Assembly: GCF_030816715.1 (NCBI RefSeq)
Contig: NZ_JAUSYH010000001.1
Coordinates: forward strand, 1,364,001-1,428,000
From: Streptomyces achromogenes
GTDB taxonomy: Bacteria > Actinomycetota > Actinomycetes > Streptomycetales > Streptomycetaceae
Reading direction: 5' to 3'
Length of the DNA stretch: 64,000 bases
Program-made: the position numbers and the translations under genes
Shown here: in pieces, positions 21,295 through 28,450 of the stretch
How positions within the stretch are numbered: the stretch's first letter is position 1
How the letters are laid out: the number at the start of each line of letters is the position of its first letter
The notes under the pieces: generated by a model
Seen by the model: only the letters and a program-made list of their open reading frames with translations
The model's database searches: none
Told to the model about the DNA's origin: nothing

Positions 21295-22551
21295 GTGAGA
21301 AACGCCCGCCGCACCCTTGTCGCCGCGATCGCCGCCATAGGCACGCTCACCTCCGTCGCCGCCTGCGGGGGCGGCGACTCCGACTCCTCCGCCTCCGGGT
21401 CCGGCGGCGCCGGCGGAACGTACGCCTTCTGGGACCCCTACCCGCAGTTCGACGCCTCCTCGGACTGGGGCAAGCTGGTCAGCAAGTGCGGCACGGACGC
21501 CGGGGTCAAGATCAAGCGCACCGCCATGGACACCACGGACCTGGGCAACAAGGCGCTGCTCGCCGCCCAGCAGGGCAACGCGCCCGACGTGATGCTGGTG
21601 GACAACCCGGTCGTCTCCACACTGGTGGAGGCGGGCATCGTCAACAAGACGAGCGACCTCGGCCTGGACACGAAGTCGATCCAGCAGAACATCCTCGGCG
21701 CGGGCACCATCGACGGCGCCTCCTACGGCGTCCCGATCGGCGCGAACACGCTCGCCCTCTACTACAACAAGAAGGTCCTCTCGGCCGCCGGCGTCGACCC
21801 GGCCGCCATCAAGGACTGGAACTCGCTCACAGCGGCCCTGAAGAAGGTCAAGGCGGCCGGGAAGAAGGGCATCACGTTCTCCGCGATCGGCACGGAGGAG
21901 GGCAGCTTCCAGTTCCTGCCGTGGTTCTGGGGCGCCGGCGCCGACCTCACCAAGCTCGACTCGGCGAAGGGCGTCGCCGCGCTGTCGCTGTGGAAGGGCT
22001 GGGTCGACGACGGACTCGCCCCCAAGGACGTCCTGCAGAACACCCAGACCACCAGCTGGCAGGAGTTCGCCACCGGCGACTACGCGTTCGGCGAGAACGG
22101 CACCTGGCAGCTCGGCAACGCGGCGAAGGCCGGCTTCGAGTACGGCGTCATCAACGTTCCCGCGCAGAACGGGGGTTCGGCGCCGGTGCCGACCGGCGGC
22201 GAGTTCGTCACCGTGCCCGTGCAGAAGGACACCGCCCGCTACGACGTCAGCAAGAAGATCGTCGCCTGTCTGACCAGCGGCGCCAACCTGCTGTCCACGG
22301 ACACCACCCTGGCGTACGTGGCGCCCACCGCGGCGGTGCAGGCCGAACAGGTCAAGGCGAACCCCGCGCTCAAGCCGTGGGTCGACGCCGTGGCAGCGGC
22401 ACGCGGTCGCACCAGCGGCGGTCTGGGCACCAAGTACCCGACCATCTCCCAGCCCATGTGGACCGCCGTGCAGGCCGCCCTGTCCGGCGGCCGGAGCCCG
22501 CAGGCGGCCCTCGACGCCGCCCAGAAGGCCGCCGGCAAGACGGGCAGCTGA
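21295..22551 (+). CDS. Sugar ABC transporter substrate-binding lipoprotein (CUT1 type)
   Basis: This extracytoplasmic sugar-binding protein has 418 residues. A short Arg-containing signal ends in a lipobox (SVAAC) with the lipidated cysteine at Cys24, followed by a Ser/Gly-rich tether. The rest is a type-1 extracellular solute-binding fold (DVMLVDNPVVSTLVEAG, YYNKKVLSAAGVDPAAIKDWNSLTAAL, GDYAFGENGTWQL, PVPTGGEFVTVP). The GTG start at 21295 has GAGGT 4 bases upstream. With the two permeases it forms an importer that probably brings in arabino-oligosaccharides for the GH127 enzyme. No ATPase gene is present, so a shared MsiK-type ATPase encoded elsewhere is likely, as for other Streptomyces CUT1 systems. 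Confidence 0.92.
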   Translation: MRNARRTLVAAIAAIGTLTSVAACGGGDSDSSASGSGGAGGTYAFWDPYPQFDASSDWGKLVSKCGTDAGVKIKRTAMDTTDLGNKALLAAQQGNAPDVMLVDNPVVSTLVEAGIVNKTSDLGLDTKSIQQNILGAGTIDGASYGVPIGANTLALYYNKKVLSAAGVDPAAIKDWNSLTAALKKVKAAGKKGITFSAIGTEEGSFQFLPWFWGAGADLTKLDSAKGVAALSLWKGWVDDGLAPKDVLQNTQTTSWQEFATGDYAFGENGTWQLGNAAKAGFEYGVINVPAQNGGSAPVPTGGEFVTVPVQKDTARYDVSKKIVACLTSGANLLSTDTTLAYVAPTAAVQAEQVKANPALKPWVDAVAAARGRTSGGLGTKYPTISQPMWTAVQAALSGGRSPQAALDAAQKAAGKTGS

Positions 22552-22666
22552 CGTCCGCCTCGCCCACGCACGCCCCGGAGACCGCACGACAGCCCTCAAC
22601 CGCCCGGACACCGTCACCGGCCCGGGCAGTCCACCGCATTCCTGCCACCCGCATCCAGGAGTTCGC

Positions 22667-23650
22667 ATGACCACCGCCCGCGTCGACCGCCGACCGCAGC
22701 GGTCCCCGGTCAGGTCTGGGGCGACCGGCGCCGGACAACGGACGGACGCCCCGGCACTGCGGCGCCGGCAGCGCCGCAGGAGCCGGTTGACCGCCCTGGC
22801 GTTCCTCGTGCCGCTGGCCGTCTACCTCGCCGCGTTCTACCTCTATCCCCTCTACCGCAACCTCGACCTGAGTCTGCGCGACTACACCGTCCGGTCGTTC
22901 GTCGCGGGCGACGCGCCGTTCTCCGGACTGGACAACTTCCGGACCGTCCTGGACGATCCCACGTTCGGCCCGGCGCTGCGCCACACCATGGTTTTCACGT
23001 TCGTGTCGATCGCCTTCCAGTACGCGGCCGGTCTCGCCCTCGCCGTCTTCTTCAACCGCCGCTTCCGCCTCGCGGGCACCCTCAGAGCGCTGTTCCTGAT
23101 CCCGTGGCTGCTGCCGCTGATCGTGTCGGCATCCACCTGGTCGTGGATGTTCAACAGCGAGTCCGGAGTACTCAACTACGCCCTCCAGCTGGTGGGCGTC
23201 GGGCCGGTGGACTGGCTGACCTCGCCCGACTGGGCGCTGACCTCGGTCATCGTCGCCAACATCTGGATCGGCGTTCCGTTCAACCTCGTCATCCTCTACA
23301 GCGGACTGCAGAACATCCCCGGCGAGCTGTACGAGGCCGCGGCGCTGGACGGGGCGAACGCCTGGCAGCAGTTTTGGCGCATCACCTTCCCGCTGCTGCG
23401 CCCGGTCTCGGCGATCACCCTGCTCCTCGGGCTCGTCTACACCCTCAAGGTGTTCGACCTCATCTGGATCATGACCAAGGGCGGCCCCGGCGACGCCTCG
23501 TCCACCCTGGCCACCTGGTCCTACCAGCTCGGATTCGGCACCCTGCTGCCCAAGTTCGGCCCCGGGGCCGCCGTCGGCAACATCCTCATCCTCATCGCCC
23601 TCGCCTTCGGGCTGCTGTACATCCGCGTCCAAAGGAGGCAGCACGCATGA
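22667..23650 (+). CDS. Sugar ABC transporter permease (MalF-like)
   Basis: This membrane subunit of a CUT1 importer has 327 residues with about six transmembrane helices after an Arg-rich N-terminus. The EAA loop is visible as ELYEAAALDGANAWQQFWRITFPLLRP, which docks the ATPase. AGGAG lies 6 bases before the ATG. Its stop overlaps the start of the next permease (ATGA), a sign of translational coupling and equal expression. Confidence 0.94.
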   Translation: MTTARVDRRPQRSPVRSGATGAGQRTDAPALRRRQRRRSRLTALAFLVPLAVYLAAFYLYPLYRNLDLSLRDYTVRSFVAGDAPFSGLDNFRTVLDDPTFGPALRHTMVFTFVSIAFQYAAGLALAVFFNRRFRLAGTLRALFLIPWLLPLIVSASTWSWMFNSESGVLNYALQLVGVGPVDWLTSPDWALTSVIVANIWIGVPFNLVILYSGLQNIPGELYEAAALDGANAWQQFWRITFPLLRPVSAITLLLGLVYTLKVFDLIWIMTKGGPGDASSTLATWSYQLGFGTLLPKFGPGAAVGNILILIALAFGLLYIRVQRRQHA

Positions 23651-24480
23651 CCGCCGCCCACCGCCCCGCCCGGCGCTCGCGTCTGCACACCGTCATCGGC
23701 GTCCTGCTCACCGCCGTCATGCTGTTCCCGGTGTACTGGATGCTCAACGTGTCCCTCACCCCGCAGCAGGACATGCGCAAGAGCCCGCCCGACCTGCTGC
23801 CCCTGCACCCCACCTTCGAGGGCTACCGGGCCGTCCTCGACGACCAGCTGCCCTACCTCGGCACCAGCCTGCTCATCGGCCTCGGCACGGTCGCCCTCAC
23901 CCTTGTGCTCGCCGCCCCGGCCGGCTACGCGCTGGCCAAGCTCCGCCCGCTCGGCGGCGGCGCCCTCGGCCTGTTCCTGCTGATCGCCCAGATGATCCCC
24001 GGCATCGTCATGGCCATGGGCTTCTACGGCATCTACCTCGACCTCGGCCTGCTCAACTCCTGGTGGGGACTGATCATCGCCGACTCCACCATCGCCGTGC
24101 CGTTCGGCGTCATGATCTTCACCGCGTTCATGTCGGGCATCCCCGGCGAACTGATCGCCGCCTCCCGCATCGACGGCGCCGGCACCTTCCGCACCTTCTG
24201 GTCGATCGTCCTGCCCGTCAGCCGCAACGCACTCGTCACCGTCTCCCTCTTCAGCTTCCTGTGGGCCTGGTCCGACTTCGTCTTCGCCAACACCCTGGAC
24301 AGCGGCGGCGACTGGCGCCCCATCACGCTCGGCATCTACCACTACATCGGCAACAACAACCAGGAATGGAACGCGATCATGGCCACCGCCGTCGTCGCCT
24401 CCCTCCCCGCGGCCGTGCTGCTCGTCCTCGCCCAGCGCTATGTGGCCGCAGGCGTCACCGCGGGCGCCGTCAAGGACTGA
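23647..24480 (+). CDS. Carbohydrate ABC transporter permease (MalG-like)
   Basis: This second membrane subunit has 277 residues with six helices. The EAA-type loop is GELIAASRIDGAGTFRTFWSIVLPVSR. A perfect AAAGGAGG lies before the ATG, which overlaps the previous gene's stop. It ends the operon and is followed by a hairpin. Confidence 0.94.
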   Translation: MTAAHRPARRSRLHTVIGVLLTAVMLFPVYWMLNVSLTPQQDMRKSPPDLLPLHPTFEGYRAVLDDQLPYLGTSLLIGLGTVALTLVLAAPAGYALAKLRPLGGGALGLFLLIAQMIPGIVMAMGFYGIYLDLGLLNSWWGLIIADSTIAVPFGVMIFTAFMSGIPGELIAASRIDGAGTFRTFWSIVLPVSRNALVTVSLFSFLWAWSDFVFANTLDSGGDWRPITLGIYHYIGNNNQEWNAIMATAVVASLPAAVLLVLAQRYVAAGVTAGAVKD

Positions 24481-24495
24481 CTCCCGATGCCCACC

Positions 24496-24523
24496 GCCCC
24501 CGGTCCGCCGACCGGCCGGGGGC
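24496..24523. terminator. Probable terminator hairpin after the ABC operon
   Basis: GCCCCCGGTC pairs with GACC and GGGGGC further right, with a 4-base bulge, starting 15 bases after the stop codon. The 290 bases from here to 24814 contain no recognised gene. One feature stands out: AGGAGAG at 24740 is well placed before an ATG at 24753, but it reads only into the antisense of the MFS gene. Confidence 0.5.
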
Positions 24524-24814
24524 GCGGTCCGCCCTGCCCCGCCGCACCCCGTTCCGCCCCCCACGCACAAGCGCCCGGCTCTCACCTGTCAGGAGGCGAG
24601 GGCTCGATTCCCGTCCACGCGCCCCTCCCCTGGGACCGGCCGGACGGCACCACGCCACTCACCGCTACTTCCCGCGCCACCCGAAGTGCCCGCAGGAACC
24701 CCTGCGGTCGCCGTGCCCGCAGTGCCCACCCCCCTCCTCAGGAGAGCCGCTGATGTCATTCCTGAGTCCCCGCCACCGCTCCGGAGTCCCGCTGGGCCGG
24801 GGCCTCATCACGCT

Positions 24815-26153
24815 TCACGCTTCGCACCTGCCGCCCGGTCCGGGACGCGCAGCCGGAAGCGCCCGTCCCAGACGGGCGAGCGGGGACACCGCCATCAGCA
24901 CAGGGGAAAGCATCATGCCCGTGGCCGCCACCAGGAGCCCGGTACGCAGTCCCCACTCCTGCGCCAGATACCCGCCGAGCAGCGAGCCGAGAGGGGCCGC
25001 CCCCAGCCCGGCGAACGTGATCGTCGCGGCCGCGCGGCCCTGCATCCCGTCCGGAGTGACGGCCTGCCGGACGGCCATGACCGTGACGTTCACCAGTTGG
25101 CCGCCCGCACCGAACACGAAGTTGACGGCGAGCAGCGCGGGAACGGTCACCGCGGAGGAGGCGTGCAGCGCGGGCACGCCCAGGAACACCCCGTCAGCCG
25201 CCACCGCCGCGGACACGAGGACCACGCCGTGGCCGAACCGGCGCGGCAGGCGGGCGGCCAGCACCGAGCCGAGGAGTGCACCCGGCCCCGTCGCGGCGAG
25301 CGTCAGCCCCACGGCGGTGCCCGACAGGTGCAGTTCGCGCGGCAGGAAGAGCAGATAGACGGTCATCACGGCCGCCCAGGAGAACTGGAAGGCGGCCGAG
25401 GCGAGGCACACGGAACGCAGACGGGCGTCGCCGGCGACGAAGCGGAGACCCTCGCGGATACGGCGCCAGACCCGAGGGGGACGCTCGGAGCTCTCCGGGA
25501 GCGAATTCGGTCCGACGGATGCGTCCGACCGACAGGACCGAGCACGCGAAGAACAGCGCGCCGCAGGCGGCGGCGACCGGCGCCGACAGCAGTGACACGA
25601 GCGCACCGCCGAGGGCGGGTCCGCCGATCTGCGCGGCGGACCGGCTGCCCTCGAGAGCGCTGTTGCCGCGCACCAACTGATCGCGTTCCACGAGCCGTAC
25701 GACAGACGCCTGGTAGGCCACGTCGAAGAACACGGACAGGGCTCCGACGGCGAAGGCGACCGCGTACAGCACCGGCAGGCCGAGCAGACCGAGAAGCCCC
25801 GCCAGGGCGGCGGCACCCAGTGCCAGGACCCGGCCGGCGTCCGTCAGCACCATCACCGTGCGGGCCCGCCACCTGTCGACCCACGCGCCGGCGAGGAGCG
25901 ACAGCAACAGGACCGGCGTCTGCCCCACCGCTCGCAGGACGCCCAACTGGCCGGCACCGGCGCCGAGCGTCAGGACGGCCAAGAGCGGCAGGACCACCAG
26001 GCCTGTGTGCTCGCCGAGTTGGGACGCCGTCTGGCCCACCCAGAGCCTGCGGAAGTCGCCGTCCCGCCACGGACCCGGCGGAACCCGTCGGCGGGAATCC
26101 GACGCGGCGGAGTGGACCGAGGACGCAGAGGAAGCGGAAGAAGCGGACGGCAC
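24815..26153 (-). pseudogene. MFS transporter interrupted by a one-base frameshift
   Basis: This is a 12-helix major facilitator of the drug-exporter type. The first frame runs from GTG 26153 (AGGGG 7 bases upstream) through FRRLWVGQTASQLG, helices 1-6 and SVLSVGRIRRTEFAPGEL. Near 25490-25505 the match continues in the next frame (ERPPRVWRRIREGLRFVAGDARLR) through helices 7-12 to the stop at 24815. The total length is one base more than a multiple of three, so a single inserted base explains it. Without the shift the protein would be about 445 residues, normal for the family. It may be a real pseudogene or a sequence error. Confidence 0.8.
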
Positions 26154-26467
26154 GAGGATCCCCTGGGCTGCCGACAACGAGGCCCGTCACCCGGCGCACA
26201 CCAGGCGCACCGACGGTTCGGGCGGGAGAGGGCTCGCGGTGCCGCACCGGTGGGGGCAGCACGCGATGACGGGCCGGTCACGGCCTACGGCGTCAACGCG
26301 CGCTCGGACGACCGATCATGTCCCGGCTCCTCGCTCCTCGTTCGCAGGTCACTCGCTGCACCCGGAGACTAGCCGGGGAGGCTTCCGCGCAAAAGTCGAT
26401 TCCACGGGCGCCGGCGGTTCCTCGGTGCGGGTCGCTGTTGTCAGTGGTGGGTGACAGCATCGCGAGC

Positions 26468-27703
26468 ATGACGGACGACAGCACGGCATTCGACTGGCGG
26501 CCCTTCCTGCGGAAGTGGAGCGGGGAGTGGGCGGACTCCCTGCGGGACGACGAGACGCGGGACGAGGACGACGAGGCCGCGCGCCGGGCGCGGTGGCTGG
26601 GCTTCCCGCCCGCGTCGCAGGAGCGGATCGCGGCCATGGAGGAGCGCCTCGGCCACCGCATGCCCCCGTCGTACCGGCGGTTCCTCGAGGTCAGTGACGG
26701 ATGGCGGCACGCGGGCGGGTTCGTCTGGCTGCTGGCCGGGACGGAGACGGCGCACTGGCACAACGACGCGTCGGGACTCGCGGAGATGTTCGAGGAGGAC
26801 CTGGACGACGACGCGAGCCCCGAGGAGCGGCAGGAGGCGGACATCTGGCGGCGCGGGCTCCAACTCGACGTGGAGTCCGACATCACGCACGTCCTCCTGG
26901 ATCCCGATGACGTGGACGAGGACGGCGAGTGGGCCGTGTTCACGTGGGCGAGCTGGCGGGGCGAAGCGCCCGAGCGGCACGCGAACTTCCTGGCGTTCAT
27001 GCGGGAGATGCACCGGGAGTTCCACAGCCTGCGGGCGCACGGGAGTGAGGCGGAGCCGGTGTTCGCCAACGACACGACGCGAGAGCTGGACGCCCGGGTG
27101 GAGGAGGCCCGGCTGGAGGCGTTGCGCGGCGGCTGGGAACGGGCCGGGAAGGCGCTGGACGAGGCGAAGGAGTACGGCAGGCCGAGGGCCGCCGGGCTGG
27201 GCGATCAGATACGCCGCCTGCGCGGGCAGACGTACATGGTGTACTTCGAAGGCCTGGTGACGGACCCTCGGTACGCTCACGAGTTGTTGCCGCCGCTGGT
27301 CGCCGAACACGCGGCGAACGCGTCCCGGGACGACTCCGCGCTGACCTTCCACCTGCGAGGCGCCGACGAAGGCGTCGTGTCGCTGGCTTTCGAGATCCTG
27401 GATCAGGTGCGGAAGGGCGCCTACCGGTACACCGCGGCCGGACCGTTCGGGGAAGCGGTCGAGCGGGCACGGGAGCTGGCGCGCTCGGGGGACACCGACG
27501 GGGCGTGGCGGACCCTGATGGACGCCCTGCCTTGGTGGGAGCCTCTGGGGCCGTACCACCTGGCGCCGCTCGGGTGGGTGGCCGACCCGTTGCTCGGGCC
27601 GCTGCTGACCCCGGAGCGGGGGTGCGAACTGCTGTCCGCGCCCCGGGGCGGGCAGCCGGGTGAGACGGTGGCCGGGGGGCCGTCGTCAGCGGGTCGGGGG
27701 TGA
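26468..27703 (+). CDS. SMI1/KNR4 (SUKH) family protein
   Basis: This soluble acidic protein has 411 residues. The SUKH core is recognised at about 50-190: IAAMEERLGHRMPPSYRRFLEVSDGWRHAGGFVWLL, then a tail with WAVFTWASWRGEAPERHANFLAFMREMHREFHSL. The rest (about 200-400) is helical and unfamiliar. SUKH proteins often act as immunity proteins against nuclease or other toxins, or have housekeeping roles. No toxin gene is adjacent, so I do not claim immunity. The ATG at 26468 lacks a clear ribosome site, and an in-frame GTG about 20 bases upstream is possible. Its 3' end overlaps the convergent cupin gene by 18 bases. Confidence 0.8.
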   Translation: MTDDSTAFDWRPFLRKWSGEWADSLRDDETRDEDDEAARRARWLGFPPASQERIAAMEERLGHRMPPSYRRFLEVSDGWRHAGGFVWLLAGTETAHWHNDASGLAEMFEEDLDDDASPEERQEADIWRRGLQLDVESDITHVLLDPDDVDEDGEWAVFTWASWRGEAPERHANFLAFMREMHREFHSLRAHGSEAEPVFANDTTRELDARVEEARLEALRGGWERAGKALDEAKEYGRPRAAGLGDQIRRLRGQTYMVYFEGLVTDPRYAHELLPPLVAEHAANASRDDSALTFHLRGADEGVVSLAFEILDQVRKGAYRYTAAGPFGEAVERARELARSGDTDGAWRTLMDALPWWEPLGPYHLAPLGWVADPLLGPLLTPERGCELLSAPRGGQPGETVAGGPSSAGRG

Positions 27704-28147
27704 CGCCTGGTCCCCGGGCGGCCGGGAGCGGATCTGCATGCCCGGGCGACGTCGGTGGACGGTGAGGTACGACAGTCCCTCGCCGTGCGCCGTGATGCTG
27801 CGGCTGGAGCCCTTCGGCAGCCAGACGAGCTTGCCCTCGTCGAGGGCCTCCGCCCCGTCGGGCGTGCCCAGGGTGCCGTCGCCGGCGACGACGAGGAGAA
27901 GGACGTCCAGTTCCGGCTCGATGTGGACGGGGACGTTCTGACCGGCCGGAACATGCACGAGATTGGCGTCGAGCTGGCGTCCGGACTCGGCGAGCCTCCA
28001 CAGGGCGCCGGAGGTGGCCGGGGGAAGCCCGGACAGCTCCCTGACGTCACAGAGGACTCCCGCGACGGGGGCCGGCGTCCGGTCCCGCGGTGAAGGATCC
28101 CGCCGAGGAGCGCCGTCCTCTCCGGGGGCGGCGTGGGCGTCACTCAT
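27686..28147 (-). CDS. Small cupin-domain protein
   Basis: This protein of 153 residues has one cupin barrel at about 55-140 (LVHVPAGQNVPVHIEPELDVLLLVVAGDGTL, LDEGKLVWLPKGSSRSITA). Only one clear metal-ligand histidine of the usual motif is present (HIEPELD), so it may bind metal weakly or act as a sensor rather than an enzyme. The ATG has ACAGG about 5 bases upstream. It is convergent with, and overlaps, the SUKH gene. Confidence 0.75.
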   Translation of the reverse strand: MSDAHAAPGEDGAPRRDPSPRDRTPAPVAGVLCDVRELSGLPPATSGALWRLAESGRQLDANLVHVPAGQNVPVHIEPELDVLLLVVAGDGTLGTPDGAEALDEGKLVWLPKGSSRSITAHGEGLSYLTVHRRRPGMQIRSRPPGDQASPPTR

Positions 28148-28450
28148 GGACCTGTCCCGCCCGATGCGGCCCTGCCGCCGGTCGGGACCGGGACGTGGGA
28201 TCGGAGACCGGGTCGGTCCGGGGCGACCGCATGCGGGTGCCGCGCAACGGTGTCACAGCGTCCCCTTTCCTGCCGTCGCCGTGTTCCCGGCCGTCACCGC
28301 AGCCCCAGAAGATGTTCCTGGCCGTCACCATGACACCAGTATGCCGACGGGCCGCCACCTGCGTCGTCCTCCTCAGTGCCGTGGTGGTGGGTGCGCCGGA
28401 GCGGTGCCGGGGCGGGTCGGTGCCCCGGCGCCGCTCCGGCTTCGCCGGGG
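28148..28450. other. Intergenic region without a recognised gene
   Basis: About 300 bases between the cupin start and the stop of the TPR gene. Nothing convincing was seen apart from G/C-rich short repeats around 28400-28440 that could terminate the TPR operon. Confidence 0.45.
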
